64,000 bases of DNA from Escherichia coli (GCA_021307345.1 CP089930.1:1240001-1304000); one strand, 5' to 3'; positions 18,411 to 31,521 are shown, numbered from the stretch's first letter. Program-made: numbers and translations. Notes: generated by a model from the letters alone, not told the origin.

Positions 18411-19251
18411 AGCGTTTGTTTTCCTTTGCAGACAGAGTGGCTTCCACCACTCGCATCGCTTCTACGGTTTCTTTGACGTCATGAACACGAATGATGTGTG
18501 CGCCCTGCATCGCAGCAATAACTGCACAGGCCAGACTACCGCTCAGGCGTTCGGACGGCCCCACGTTCAGCAGTTGTCCAATCATCGATTTTCGTGACAT
18601 ACCCACCAACAGCGGCAGGTTGAAATGGTGAAATTCAGCCAGACGCGCCAATAATGAATAGTTATGGTGGAGATTTTTACCGAAACCGAATCCCGGGTCG
18701 AGCAACAATTTCTCTTTTGCGATACCCGCCCGTTCACAGCGTGCTATTTGCTCAATAAAGTAGCGATTCACTTCAGCATAAACATCGTCATACTTCGGCG
18801 CTTCCTGCATGGTCTTTGGATTTCCCTGCATATGCATCAGGCATACGGGTAAACCAGTTTCCGCAGCCGCTTCCAGAGCGCCAGGTTCGGAAAGGGAGCG
18901 GATATCGTTAATGATGTGAGCGCCCACTTTCGCCGACTCACGGATAACTTCCGGTTTGGAGGTATCCACAGAGATCCAGACTTCGAATCGTTGCGCAATT
19001 GCCTCAACCACCGGAATAACACGTTGCAACTCTTCTTCAACACTCACTTCCGCTGCACCTGGACGCGTAGACTCTCCACCAACGTCGATAATCGTCGCGC
19101 CAGCGTTGATCATCAGATTCGCATGTTTCACTGCATCAATCAGAGAGTTATGCGTACCACCATCAGAAAAAGAATCTGGCGTGACGTTGAGTATCCCCAT
19201 CACGTGAGGATGGCTAAGATCCAGTGAAGTGCCCTGGGCAAAGAGTTTCAT
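18403..19251 (-). CDS. folP: Dihydropteroate synthase FolP
   Basis: Condenses p-aminobenzoate with the pterin pyrophosphate in folate synthesis, and is the target of sulfonamides. The start [10 protein letters not shown] at 19251 gives 282 residues, as in K-12. Signature motifs are [15 protein letters not shown] (about 18-32), GGESTRPGA (about 59-67), and the C-terminal KSMIGQLL and RVHDVKE. Lies after ftsH, separated by a terminator hairpin, and overlaps glmM. Confidence 0.98.
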   Translation of the reverse strand: MKLFAQGTSLDLSHPHVMGILNVTPDSFSDGGTHNSLIDAVKHANLMINAGATIIDVGGESTRPGAAEVSVEEELQRVIPVVEAIAQRFEVWISVDTSKPEVIRESAKVGAHIINDIRSLSEPGALEAAAETGLPVCLMHMQGNPKTMQEAPKYDDVYAEVNRYFIEQIARCERAGIAKEKLLLDPGFGFGKNLHHNYSLLARLAEFHHFNLPLLVGMSRKSMIGQLLNVGPSERLSGSLACAVIAAMQGAHIIRVHDVKETVEAMRVVEATLSAKENKRYE

Positions 19252-19279
19252 GGTGTTATCCCTGGTATAAATTGATAAG

Positions 19280-19310
19280 AAAAAACCCCGGAGCACGCCC
19301 CGGGGTTTTC
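19280..19310 (-). terminator. Terminator between ftsH and folP
   Basis: CCCCGG/CCGGGG stem of 10 bp with its AAAA/TTTT extension, followed on the minus strand by a T-run. It lies about 30 bp after the ftsH stop and just before the folP start, so folP-glmM probably depends on partial read-through or its own promoter. Confidence 0.8.
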
Positions 19311-19340
19311 GGTACAAATACAGTCATCTGATGCGGGAAC

Positions 19341-21275
19341 TTACTTGTCGCCTAACTGCTCTGACATGGTGTTACCCGGATTTGGCGTACGTGGTTCATC
19401 AACCGGACGCGGCGCCTTTGGAGTGCCATTATTGTCAGAATTGTTAGATGCTCCCGACTCATCCCAACCTGCAGGCGGGCGTACATCGCGACGAGCCATC
19501 AAGTCATCAATCTGCGGTGCGTCGATGGTCTCATATTTCATGAGTGCATCTTTCATCGCATGAAGAATATCCAGGTTGTCGTTCAACAACTGACGCGCAC
19601 GATTATAGTTACGTTCAATCAGTGACTTCACTTCCTGGTCGATGATACGCGCGGTTTCATCGGACATATGTTTTGCTTTCGCCACGCTACGACCGAGGAA
19701 AACTTCACCTTCTTCTTCCGCATACAGCAGCGGACCGAGTTTTTCAGAGAAGCCCCACTGGGTCACCATGTTACGCGCCAGGTTAGTCGCAACTTTAATA
19801 TCGTTCGACGCACCGGTAGAAACATGTTCTGGTCCGTAGATGATCTCTTCTGCCAGACGACCGCCGTACAGGGTACTAATCTGACTTTCCAGTTTCTGTC
19901 GGCTGGCGCTGATTGCGTCGCCTTCAGGCAGGAAGAAGGTCACACCCAACGCGCGACCGCGCGGGATAATCGTTACTTTGTGCACCGGATCGTGTTCCGG
20001 CACCAGACGACCAATAATCGCGTGGCCAGCTTCGTGGTAAGCAGTCGATTCTTTCTGCGCTTCCGTCATCACCATGGAGCGACGTTCCGCACCCATCATG
20101 ATTTTGTCTTTCGCTTTTTCGAATTCAACCATTGATACAACGCGTTTGTTGCCACGTGCCGCAAACAGTGCCGCTTCGTTCACCAGGTTCGCCAGGTCTG
20201 CACCGGAGAAGCCTGGTGTGCCTCGAGCAATAATTGCCGCATCAACATCTGGCGCCAACGGTACGCGACGCATATGCACTTTCAGGATCTGCTCACGCCC
20301 ACGGACATCTGGCAGACCAACCACAACCTGACGGTCGAAACGACCAGGACGCAGCAGTGCCGGGTCGAGAACGTCCGGACGGTTAGTCGCCGCGATAACG
20401 ATGATACCTTCGTTACCTTCGAAGCCATCCATCTCAACCAGCATCTGGTTCAGGGTCTGTTCACGCTCATCATGACCACCACCCAGACCAGCGCCACGCT
20501 GGCGACCTACGGCGTCGATTTCATCGATGAAGATGATGCACGGTGCCGCTTTCTTAGCCTGTTCGAACATGTCACGCACACGAGATGCACCCACACCGAC
20601 GAACATTTCTACGAAGTCAGAACCGGAGATGGTAAAGAACGGAACTTTCGCTTCACCTGCAATGGCTTTCGCCAGCAGCGTTTTACCCGTACCCGGAGGA
20701 CCGACCATCAGGACGCCTTTCGGGATCTTACCGCCCAGTTTCTGGAAGCGGCTCGGCTCACGCAGATACTCAACCAGTTCGGCAACTTCTTCTTTTGCTT
20801 CGTCGCAACCAGCAACATCAGCAAAGGTCGTTTTGATCTGATCTTCCGTCAACATGCGCGCTTTGCTCTTACCGAACGACATCGCGCCTTTACCGCCGCC
20901 GCCCTGCATTTGACGCATGAAGAAGATCCAGACACCAATCAGTAACAGCATCGGGAACCATGAGATGAAGATAGAAGCCAGCAGGCTTGGCTCTTCAGGC
21001 GGTTCACCGACAACCTTGACGTTCTTGGTCAGCAGGTTATCCAGTAGTTTCGGATCCTGAACCGGAATGTAAGTGGTATAACGGTTACTATCTTTCTTGG
21101 TAACGTTGATTTCACGTCCGTTGATACGCGCTTCACGAACCTGGTCGTTATTGACCTCTTGTAGGAAGGTAGAGTAATCCACCTTACGGCCATTAGACTC
21201 GCTGGGCCCAAAGCTCTGGAATACTGACATCAGCACAACGGCAATGACCAGCCAGAGTATTAGGTTTTTCGCCAT
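19341..21275 (-). CDS. ftsH: ATP-dependent zinc metalloprotease FtsH
   Basis: Membrane-anchored AAA+ protease that degrades LpxC, sigma-32, SecY and damaged membrane proteins. The start MAKNLILWL at 21275 gives 644 residues; an ATG three codons upstream (21284) is also used in some annotations. Two membrane helices (about 5-24 and 96-119) bracket a periplasmic domain. Walker A is GPPGTGKT (about 192), Walker B IIFIDEID, and the zinc site HEAGH (about 414-418). The extreme tail differs slightly from K-12. Confidence 0.98.
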
Positions 21276-21374
21276 GTCACTCAAGGGATTAACCTCTTAT
21301 TACAACTGTGTTAAAAACAGCGTCAGGATACTCTATATCCAGCATCTTTCAAACTTTCGTCTGAAATCTCCCGG

Positions 21375-22004
21375 TTAGGGTTTACGCCCGGTCGCTACAA
21401 TATACACTTCCCGCGAACGTGCACGAGAAGAGTCCGGCTTACGAACTTTGACCTTCGTAAACAGGGAGCGAATTTCCCTTAGATACTCATCGAAACCTTC
21501 GCCCTGGAACACCTTCACTACAAAACTGCCACCCGGCGCTAACACATCACGACACATTTCTAGCGCCAGTTCCACCAGATACATGGCACGGGGGATATCC
21601 ACCGCCGGTGTTCCGCTCATGTTTGGTGCCATATCGGACATGACAACCTGGACTTTGCTGTCGCCTACGCGTTCCAGCAGTGCTTTCATCACCAGTTCAT
21701 CACGAAAATCGCCCTGAAGAAAGTCCACACCAACGATAGGATCCATAGGTAAAAGATCGCAAGCGATGATGCGGCCTTTGCCGCCAATTTGGGTGACCAC
21801 ATATTGTGACCAACCACCCGGGGCAGCACCAAGGTCGACAACCGTCATTCCCGGTTTAAAGAGTTTGTCACTTTGCTGTATTTCATCAAGTTTAAACCAG
21901 GCACGGGAACGTAACCCCTTTTTCTGTGCCTGTTGAACATATTTATCGCTAAAGTGTTCCTGAAGCCAGCGGCTGGAGCTGGCAGAACGCTTCTTACCTG
22001 TCAT
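21375..22004 (-). CDS. rlmE: 23S rRNA Um2552 2'-O-methyltransferase RlmE
   Basis: Methylates the ribose of U2552 in the ribosomal A loop, a late 50S assembly step. The 209 residues equal K-12 (also called FtsJ/RrmJ). The SAM site [15 protein letters not shown] (about 56-70) and the K-D-K-E tetrad residues, including SDMAPN and [10 protein letters not shown], are visible. Heat-shock operon partner of ftsH, with a 99-bp gap. Divergent from yhbY. Confidence 0.97.
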
Positions 22005-22130
22005 TTAACTTTCCCATTGGGATAACTCATCGTAACCAATTGCGTAAATTTTTACGCGCCTATTTGGTGATATATGGGAGATGGCGGTAGAATGACCCGT
22101 TTTCAATCCCAACGTAAGCAAAAAAATACG

Positions 22131-22424
22131 ATGAATCTGAGTACTAAACAAAAACAACACCTGAAAGGTCTGGCACATCCGCTCAAGCCAGTTGTTCTGC
22201 TTGGCAGTAATGGTTTGACCGAAGGGGTGCTGGCCGAGATTGAACAAGCGTTAGAGCACCATGAACTCATCAAGGTGAAAATCGCCACAGAAGATCGCGA
22301 AACTAAAACCTTGATCGTGGAAGCTATCGTGCGCGAAACCGGCGCCTGTAATGTACAGGTCATCGGTAAAACGCTGGTGCTTTATCGCCCAACTAAAGAA
22401 CGTAAAATCTCGCTGCCACGCTAA
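22131..22424 (+). CDS. yhbY: Ribosome assembly factor YhbY (CRM domain)
   Basis: Small RNA-binding protein associated with pre-50S particles. The start MNLSTKQKQHL at 22131 gives 97 residues, the K-12 length. An earlier in-frame ATG at 22074 would add 19 residues unlike the family. The CRM motif GSNGLTEGVLAEIEQAL (about 25-41) is clear. Divergent from rlmE, which also acts on the 50S subunit. Confidence 0.95.
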   Translation: MNLSTKQKQHLKGLAHPLKPVVLLGSNGLTEGVLAEIEQALEHHELIKVKIATEDRETKTLIVEAIVRETGACNVQVIGKTLVLYRPTKERKISLPR

Positions 22425-22512
22425 GATTATCCTAAAGTTACACACATTTTCTGTGTAAAACGAGGGATTTTCCGCAGGCAGGAGAGCAAAATGCCACGCT
22501 CTGTTCGTTGAT

Positions 22513-22538
22513 AAAAGGCCGCATAGCGGCCTTTTTCC
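22513..22538. terminator. Bidirectional terminator between yhbY and greA
   Basis: AAAAGGCCGC-ATA-GCGGCCTTTTT forms a GC stem with A/T tracts on both sides, placed between convergent yhbY and greA. It can serve both strands. Confidence 0.85.
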
Positions 22539-22579
22539 TTTCTTTACAATACATCAACATTTTGAGTATTGGGTAATTC

Positions 22580-23056
22580 TTACAGGTATTCTACCTTAAT
22601 TACTTCAAATTCTACTTCGCCGCCTGGCGTTTTGATGACCACAACATCATCTTCTTCTTTGCCGATCAGGCCACGAGCGATAGGTGAGTTTACAGAAATC
22701 AGGTTTTGTTTAAAGTCAGCTTCGTCATCGCCTACGATGCGATAAGTCTGTTCTTCATCAGAATCCAGATTCAACACCGTTACGGTAGCACCAAAAATAA
22801 CGCGGCCATTGTTTGGCATTTTGGTGACATCAATCACCTGCGCGTTCGACAGCTTGGCTTCGATGTCTTTGATACGGCCTTCGCAGAAGCCCTGCTGTTC
22901 ACGCGCAGCGTGATATTCAGCATTCTCTTTCAGGTCGCCATGTTCACGCGCTTCCGCGATAGCAGCAATGATTTCAGGACGGCGCACAGATTTCAGAAAA
23001 TCCAGCTCTTCGCGTAATTTTTCAGCGCCGCGTAAGGTCATCGGAATAGCTTGCAT
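22580..23056 (-). CDS. greA: Transcript cleavage factor GreA
   Basis: Rescues backtracked RNA polymerase by stimulating transcript cleavage through the secondary channel. The 158 residues equal K-12. The N-terminal coiled coil (about 1-75) has the acidic tip residues D41 and E44 in [11 protein letters not shown]. The C-terminal globular domain ends [14 protein letters not shown]. Its leader carries a hairpin terminator that releases the short RNA GraL and a sigma-E-type promoter. Confidence 0.98.
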
Positions 23057-23148
23057 TTGTTATACCTCTTGAATATTCCTGATGGGGCGAGTCTCCACCC
23101 ACCCCGGCTGTTCGGTCAGCCCGGCATAACTCCTCACCAGGCCAGAAG

Positions 23149-23183
23149 CAAAAAAATACCGACCCGGAAACAGGTTCCAGGTC
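23149..23183 (-). terminator. Early terminator in the greA leader
   Basis: A nine-base-pair stem with one G-U pair, a CCTGT loop and seven T residues on the minus strand. It lies about 95 bp upstream of the greA start, so only read-through transcripts make GreA. Confidence 0.75.
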
Positions 23184-23200
23184 AGCTACAATTCACATTT
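23150..23200 (-). ncRNA. graL: GraL leader RNA of greA
   Basis: On the minus strand a leader about 50 nt long ends in the stem GACCTGGAA/TTCCGGGTC (23183-23161) followed by a T-run. This matches the greA leader terminator that yields the small RNA GraL in E. coli. The 5' end is estimated from the promoter at 23199-23226 and is uncertain by several bases. Confidence 0.65.
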
Positions 23201-23226
23201 TGATGATCATTTTACCCTGAAGTTCC
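23199..23226 (-). promoter_or_regulatory. Sigma-E-type promoter of greA
   Basis: On the minus strand GGAACTT (23226-23220) and TCAAA (23203-23199) are spaced by 16 bp, matching the RpoE consensus. A sigma-70-like TAAAAT lies in the same stretch. This agrees with the dual sigma-E/sigma-70 control described for greA. Confidence 0.75.
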
Positions 23227-23302
23227 CGAAGGGTCATCGTTTACTTTATAGGGCGTTGCGCCGTAGTATGACGGCTCGATTCCAGGTTGTTAGCGCGAGA
23301 TT

Positions 23303-24736
23303 ATGCGATTTTCCAGATTTATCATCGGATTGACCAGCTGTATAGCGTTCAGTGTTCAGGCTGCGAATGTTGATGAGTACATTACTCAACTACCCGCTGG
23401 TACCAACCTTGCCCTGATGGTGCAAAGAGTCGGCGCGTCTGCCCCCACGATTGATTACCACAGTCAGCAGATGGCGCTGCCCGCCAGTACGCAAAAAGTA
23501 ATCACTGCGCTGGCTGCGTTGATTCAACTCGGCCCCGATTTTCGTTTTACCACTACGCTTGAAACCAAAGGTAATGTGGAAAACGGAGTGCTTAAAGGCG
23601 ATTTAGTGGCGCGATTTGGTGCCGATCCGACGTTAAAACGTCAGGATATTCGCAATATGGTCGCGACTCTGAAAAAATCTGGTGTCACACAAATCGATGG
23701 CAATGTACTCATAGATACCTCCATTTTTGCCAGCCATGATAAAGCTCCCGGCTGGCCATGGAATGACATGACACAATGCTTTAGCGCACCACCCGCCGCT
23801 GCCATTGTTGACCGCAATTGCTTCTCCGTCTCGCTCTACAGCGCCCAAAAACCCGGTGATATGGCTTTTATACGCGTGGCATCTTATTACCCCGTTACGA
23901 TGTTCAGCCAGGTACGCACCCTACCCCGTGGTTCTGCCGAAGCGCAATACTGCGAGCTGGATGTCGTGCCAGGCGACCTGAACCGCTTTACGCTGACCGG
24001 ATGCCTGCCACAACGTTCCGAACCTCTACCGTTAGCCTTTGCGGTGCAAGATGGTGCCAGCTATGCCGGGGCGATTCTGAAAGATGAGTTAAAACAAGCG
24101 GGTATCACCTGGAGCGGAACACTGCTGCGACAAACGCAGGTTAACGAACCGGGAACGGTGGTGGCCAGTAAACAATCGGCTCCTTTGCATGATCTGCTTA
24201 AGATTATGTTGAAAAAATCAGACAACATGATCGCCGATACGGTTTTCCGCATGATAGGCCATGCGCGTTTCAATGTGCCTGGAACATGGCGGGCCGGATC
24301 GGACGCCGTGCGCCAAATTCTGCGTCAGCAAGCCGGTGTCGATATTGGCAACACGATTATTGCCGACGGCTCGGGACTTTCACGCCATAACCTGATTGCG
24401 CCTGCCACCATGATGCAGGTGCTGCAATATATCGCCCAACATGACAATGAGCTTAACTTTATCTCTATGCTGCCGCTGGCGGGTTATGACGGCTCGTTAC
24501 AGTACCGTGCGGGTCTGCATCAGGCGGGCGTGGATGGCAAAGTCTCAGCGAAAACCGGTTCGTTGCAGGGGGTATATAACCTGGCGGGATTCATTACCAC
24601 AGCGAGCGGGCAACGAATGGCGTTTGTGCAATATCTTTCTGGCTATGCAGTAGAACCGGCGGATCAGCGTAATCGCCGTATTCCGTTAGTGCGCTTTGAA
24701 AGCCGCTTGTATAAAGATATTTATCAGAACAATTAG
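23303..24736 (+). CDS. dacB: D-alanyl-D-alanine carboxypeptidase/endopeptidase DacB (PBP4)
   Basis: Periplasmic penicillin-binding protein that trims and cleaves peptidoglycan cross-links. The 477 residues equal K-12, with a 20-residue signal peptide ending SVQA. Active-site motifs are STQK (about 62-65), SDN (about 306-308) and KTG (about 417-419). Divergent from greA and convergent with obgE. Intact. Confidence 0.98.
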   Translation: MRFSRFIIGLTSCIAFSVQAANVDEYITQLPAGTNLALMVQRVGASAPTIDYHSQQMALPASTQKVITALAALIQLGPDFRFTTTLETKGNVENGVLKGDLVARFGADPTLKRQDIRNMVATLKKSGVTQIDGNVLIDTSIFASHDKAPGWPWNDMTQCFSAPPAAAIVDRNCFSVSLYSAQKPGDMAFIRVASYYPVTMFSQVRTLPRGSAEAQYCELDVVPGDLNRFTLTGCLPQRSEPLPLAFAVQDGASYAGAILKDELKQAGITWSGTLLRQTQVNEPGTVVASKQSAPLHDLLKIMLKKSDNMIADTVFRMIGHARFNVPGTWRAGSDAVRQILRQQAGVDIGNTIIADGSGLSRHNLIAPATMMQVLQYIAQHDNELNFISMLPLAGYDGSLQYRAGLHQAGVDGKVSAKTGSLQGVYNLAGFITTASGQRMAFVQYLSGYAVEPADQRNRRIPLVRFESRLYKDIYQNN

Positions 24737-24743
24737 TCAAAAA

Positions 24744-24770
24744 GAAACCCCGGCGCATGGTCGGGGTTTC
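24744..24770 (+). terminator. Terminator after dacB
   Basis: The 9-bp stem GAAACCCCG/CGGGGTTTC starts 8 bp after the dacB stop. The T-run is short and part of the stem. Confidence 0.7.
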
Positions 24771-24800
24771 AGATTATTGACAAAGTGCGCTTTGTTTATG

Positions 24801-24824
24801 CCTGATAAGCGTAGCGCATCAGGC
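24801..24824. repeat. REP-like palindrome between dacB and obgE
   Basis: CCTGATAAGCGTAGCGCATC followed by AGGC is a REP-type palindrome. The 22 bp at 24781-24802 equal those at 2911-2932, preceding the REP near fimH. Both occupy gaps between convergent genes. Confidence 0.75.
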
Positions 24825-24847
24825 TATTTGGCGTTTGTCATCAGTAA

Positions 24848-26035
<1,188 letters not shown>

Positions 26036-27001
26036 TCATTCGCCTGCGCGGGGTTGCGATACCACCGTTGTATGCTTACGTAATCCGCCCCAAATACGAT
26101 GACCAATGGCGGAATACATCGCGCCCGCAACCACGACAAACGCACCGAGATAACCTAAAAGGTTTAACATCGGTCTGGCGAAGAAATCGGGCCAGGCCAG
26201 TGATAAAAGATCTGAAAAAAACAGCGTAAACAGTGGGGTGAGCGTGATTATCGCGCTCACCTGCGCTGCCTGCCAGCGAGCCATCGCTTCCGCCAGGGCG
26301 CCATATCCTACCAATGTATTCAGTCCGCAAAAAATTAAACATGCGAGCTGCCAGTGGCTAAGCTGCGCTATCACCCCAGGCTTTGCCAGAGGGAAGAGCG
26401 CAATTGTACATAAAGTGTACAGTAAAAATAGGATCTGCGGTGAGGCCAGCCGACGCAATAAAACCTTTTGCGCCACGCCATAACTCACCCAAACCGTCGC
26501 CGCACCGACCCCAAAGATAACTCCCCAGGTGTAATCGGTGAGCTTTGTAAATATCTCGACCAGACTGGTGTTAAAGAACATCACCAGGCCGCTCAGGAGC
26601 ATCAATGCTCCCACAACCTGGGTGCTGCGCATTTTCTCTTTCAGGATAAATACGCTGGCAACCATCATGCCAACCGGCGAGAGTTGCCCAATCACCTGCG
26701 AGGCGGTCGGACTCAGGTATTGCAAGGATGAGCTGAACAGGATGAAGTTCCCAAACAGCCCGGCAGTCGCCACCGCCAGTAATATCAACCAGCGTGGCTT
26801 ACGAAACACGCGTAATGGCGGCAGCTTCTTCTTCACCGCAAGAATGGCACCAAGGCCAATACTCGCCATCAAGAAACGGTAAAACACAATTGTCGGAGGT
26901 TCCATCACCTCCAGCACCTGCTTCATTGCGATTGGCAACGCCCCCCAGCAAATTGCTGTGGTGAGCGCCAAAAGAATGCCAATGCCTGCCTGCTGCTTCA
27001 T
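26036..27001 (-). CDS. yhbE: EamA/DMT-family inner-membrane transporter YhbE
   Basis: Predicted ten-helix drug/metabolite transporter with two EamA repeats (about 5-140 and 155-290); the substrate is unknown. The 321 residues equal K-12. Proline and glycine helix breakers in CWGALPIAMK and the second-repeat YTWGVIFGVG mark the repeat starts. It lies between rpmA and obgE in a ribosome-linked cluster, downstream of a terminator hairpin. Confidence 0.93.
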   Translation of the reverse strand: MKQQAGIGILLALTTAICWGALPIAMKQVLEVMEPPTIVFYRFLMASIGLGAILAVKKKLPPLRVFRKPRWLILLAVATAGLFGNFILFSSSLQYLSPTASQVIGQLSPVGMMVASVFILKEKMRSTQVVGALMLLSGLVMFFNTSLVEIFTKLTDYTWGVIFGVGAATVWVSYGVAQKVLLRRLASPQILFLLYTLCTIALFPLAKPGVIAQLSHWQLACLIFCGLNTLVGYGALAEAMARWQAAQVSAIITLTPLFTLFFSDLLSLAWPDFFARPMLNLLGYLGAFVVVAGAMYSAIGHRIWGGLRKHTTVVSQPRAGE

Positions 27002-27072
27002 ACCGTATTCCCTGCAAAACGCATTTGCGGATTAACGCCGCACGATGCGCATTTTTACCGGCTATCGAATGT

Positions 27073-27103
27073 AAAAAGCCCCGCAACGTGTTGCGGGGCT
27101 TTC
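27073..27103 (-). terminator. Terminator/attenuator between rpmA and yhbE
   Basis: AAAAAGCCCCGCAACGTGTT followed by GCGGGGCTTTC forms a strong stem. The minus strand gives GGGGCTTTTTA after rpmA. It probably reduces read-through from the r-protein genes into yhbE-obgE. Confidence 0.85.
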
Positions 27104-27127
27104 ATCCGTTACCGGGACGCGAAAAAC

Positions 27128-27753
<626 letters not shown>

Positions 27754-27975
27754 TCAGAGTGCGCTATAAATATTCACAATAGGGCGCGAATATTACGCAA
27801 AACGCACGCCTTTGACAAGTGCTACAGTCAATACACGAAGAAAAAAAACACAACTTGTACGGTAACGTTTATCTGTGCCATTTTTTCAGTACAATCACCC
27901 TATATTCCTAACCATAAACCCTAAGTTGCCTTTGTTCACAGTAAGGTAATCGGGGCGAAAAGCCCGGCTTTTGCG

Positions 27976-28947
27976 ATGAATTTAGAAAAAATCAATGAGT
28001 TAACCGCGCAAGATATGGCGGGTGTTAATGCGGCAATCCTTGAGCAGCTTAATTCCGACGTCCAACTGATCAATCAGTTAGGCTATTACATCGTCAGCGG
28101 CGGCGGTAAACGTATTCGTCCGATGATTGCTGTACTGGCTGCACGAGCTGTTGGCTATGAGGGAAATGCGCATGTCACCATTGCCGCTCTGATCGAGTTT
28201 ATCCACACAGCGACTCTGCTACACGATGACGTTGTGGATGAATCAGATATGCGCCGTGGTAAAGCTACCGCCAACGCCGCGTTTGGCAATGCCGCCAGCG
28301 TGCTGGTAGGCGATTTTATTTACACCCGCGCGTTCCAGATGATGACCAGCCTCGGCTCGCTCAAAGTGCTGGAAGTGATGTCTGAAGCCGTAAACGTCAT
28401 TGCAGAAGGTGAAGTTCTGCAACTGATGAACGTTAACGACCCGGATATCACCGAAGAAAACTACATGCGCGTTATCTACAGCAAAACTGCACGTCTGTTT
28501 GAGGCTGCTGCGCAGTGTTCCGGGATTCTGGCAGGATGTACACCGGAAGAGGAAAAAGGCCTGCAGGATTATGGACGTTACCTCGGCACCGCTTTTCAGC
28601 TCATCGACGATTTGCTCGATTACAGCGCCGATGGTGAACAGTTAGGTAAAAACGTCGGGGACGATCTGAACGAAGGTAAACCGACGCTGCCGCTGCTACA
28701 TGCGATGCATAATGGTACACCGGAGCAGGCGCAAATGATCCGTACTGCTATTGAGCAAGGCAACGGGCGTCATCTTCTGGAACCGGTTCTGGAAGCAATG
28801 AACGCGTGTGGATCTCTTGAATGGACGCGTCAGCGTGCCGAGGAAGAGGCAGACAAAGCCATCGAAGCGTTACAGATACTCCCGGATACCCCGTGGCGAG
28901 AGGCGTTAATCGGCCTTGCACATATCGCGGTTCAACGCGATCGTTAA
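27976..28947 (+). CDS. ispB: Octaprenyl diphosphate synthase IspB
   Basis: Makes the C40 isoprenoid side chain of ubiquinone and menaquinone; essential. The 323 residues equal K-12. The two aspartate-rich motifs are LLHDDVVD (about 81-88) and LIDDLLDYS (about 211-219), and GGGKRIRP (about 42-49) binds the allyl substrate. Divergent from rplU. Confidence 0.98.
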   Translation: MNLEKINELTAQDMAGVNAAILEQLNSDVQLINQLGYYIVSGGGKRIRPMIAVLAARAVGYEGNAHVTIAALIEFIHTATLLHDDVVDESDMRRGKATANAAFGNAASVLVGDFIYTRAFQMMTSLGSLKVLEVMSEAVNVIAEGEVLQLMNVNDPDITEENYMRVIYSKTARLFEAAAQCSGILAGCTPEEEKGLQDYGRYLGTAFQLIDDLLDYSADGEQLGKNVGDDLNEGKPTLPLLHAMHNGTPEQAQMIRTAIEQGNGRHLLEPVLEAMNACGSLEWTRQRAEEEADKAIEALQILPDTPWREALIGLAHIAVQRDR

Positions 28948-28958
28948 TTCCTTCCCTT

Positions 28959-28982
28959 TATCCCGCGTATTGCGCGGGATAA
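28959..28982 (+). terminator. Hairpin after ispB
   Basis: TATCCCGCG-TATTG-CGCGGGATA starts 11 bp after the ispB stop. Strong GC stem without a good T-run. Confidence 0.6.
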
Positions 28983-29173
28983 CTCCAGTAAGTTCCATAA
29001 AAACACTTATTCAGTGCAATACCATCTGAATAATCAGCTTTTTGTCTTTATATATTCTGAATCTTCACACTATTTACATGAACTTTTTAGAGCAATGCGC
29101 CATCAGGAGTATAGTGATGCTCGATAGAACACATGTTCTGAATGAAAGCGACTAACTTAAGGAGTGAGGCAAG

Positions 29174-29452
29174 ATGGAGAGTAATTTCATTGACTGGCAT
29201 CCCGCTGACATCATTGCGGGTTTGCGCAAGAAGGGAACGTCAATGGCGGCGGAATCTCGCAGAAATGGTTTGAGTTCCTCGACGCTGGCAAATGCATTAT
29301 CGCGTCCGTGGCCAAAGGGAGAGATGATTATTGCGAAAGCCCTGGGTACTGACCCCTGGGTTATATGGCCATCACGCTACCATGATCCGCAGACCCATGA
29401 GTTTATCGACAGAACGCAGTTGATGCGCAGCTACACTAAACCGAAAAAATGA
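29174..29452 (+). CDS. sfsB: Ner-like DNA-binding protein SfsB (Nlp)
   Basis: Small transcription factor related to phage Mu Ner, reported to influence maltose genes. The 92 residues equal K-12. The helix-turn-helix lies near AAESRRNGLSSSTLANALSR (about 25-44), and the Ner-type start DWHPADIIAGLRKKG is clear. Preceded by a GGAG ribosome site. Convergent with murA. Confidence 0.95.
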   Translation: MESNFIDWHPADIIAGLRKKGTSMAAESRRNGLSSSTLANALSRPWPKGEMIIAKALGTDPWVIWPSRYHDPQTHEFIDRTQLMRSYTKPKK

Positions 29453-29462
29453 GTGGTCTGGC

Positions 29463-29486
29463 GGTAGCCCCGCGAACGGGGCTGCC
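29463..29486. terminator. Terminator between sfsB and murA
   Basis: A perfect 10-bp stem, GGTAGCCCCG/CGGGGCTGCC apart from one G-U, with a CGAA loop. It lies between convergent sfsB and murA. No strong T-run. Confidence 0.65.
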
Positions 29487-29499
29487 AGCTTTCAGACGA

Positions 29500-30759
<1,260 letters not shown>

Positions 30760-30813
30760 TTAGTTTGTTCTCAGTTAACAATTCATATCCGCTACCGGCA
30801 AATCGCCCATAGC

Positions 30814-31068
30814 TCAAAAGCCGTTCAGTTTGCGATCTCGCGCCCACTCCGTAGGGGTATACGCTTTGATCGACACAGCATGAATGCGGTTATCCGCAAT
30901 ATATTCCATCAGCGGACCATAAACCGTCTGCTGTTTTTTAACCCGGCTCATGCCGTCAAACATCTCACCCACGGCAATAACCTGAAAGTGGCTGCCATCG
31001 CCGGAAACGTGGACTTCCTGGAGGGAGAGAGCGTTCATCAGCACGCTCTGAATTTCATTATTTTCCAT
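30814..31068 (-). CDS. ibaG: BolA-family acid stress protein IbaG
   Basis: BolA-like protein that forms [2Fe-2S] complexes with monothiol glutaredoxin and responds to acid stress. The start [10 protein letters not shown] at 31068 gives 84 residues, as in K-12; an ATG five codons upstream is in frame. Conserved BolA-type residues include [10 protein letters not shown] and [14 protein letters not shown]. Separated from mlaB by a hairpin. Confidence 0.95.
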   Translation of the reverse strand: MENNEIQSVLMNALSLQEVHVSGDGSHFQVIAVGEMFDGMSRVKKQQTVYGPLMEYIADNRIHAVSIKAYTPTEWARDRKLNGF

Positions 31069-31138
31069 GGGATCTTCATTCATCAGTTAATAAACCAGCA
31101 AAACATCTTAGAGCAAAGTTGCGCTGGCATAAATAAGC

Positions 31139-31169
31139 AAAAAGCCTTGCTGATAAATCAAACAAGGCT
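31139..31169 (-). terminator. Terminator between mlaB and ibaG
   Basis: The minus strand has AGCCTTG pairing with CAAGGCT around an AT-rich loop, followed by a T-run. It ends or attenuates the mlaFEDCB transcript before ibaG-murA. Confidence 0.75.
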
Positions 31170-31227
31170 CGACTTGCAGGCGGATTTGCCGGACAGGCGG
31201 TTAACGCCTTATCCAGCCTGAAAAAAT

Positions 31228-31520
31228 TTAACGAGGCAGGACATCAGACGGCAAATTATACAACTTTGCCAGGGTATACACCTTATCGTTTACCCCCTGA
31301 AGCGTCACGCTGTTGCCCTGCTTTTTCGCCAGATCGATAAGGTGGAGCAGCAGCGCCAGTCCACCGGTATCGACGCGGGACACGCGGCTAAGATCGATGC
31401 AGGTAATTCCCTTCACCGCTTCTTCACGCACTTCCCAAAGCGGTAGCAGTACGTCTTGATCCAACTCTCCGGTTAATACCAGAGTGTTGCCCGTCTGCAC
31501 CCAGCTCAGTGACTCGCTCA

Positions 31521-31521
<1 letters not shown>
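31228..31521 (-). CDS. mlaB: Phospholipid ABC transporter STAS protein MlaB
   Basis: Cytoplasmic STAS-domain subunit that binds MlaF and is needed for assembly and activity of the MlaFEDB complex. The 97 residues equal K-12. The STAS core CIDLSRVSRVDTGGLALLLH (about 41-60) contains the conserved Thr52. Overlaps the mlaC stop by one base. Confidence 0.97.

Noticed and set aside
19668-20945. Plus-strand open frames opposite ftsH
   Set aside because: They are shadows of the well-supported ftsH gene, with no ribosome site or family signature.
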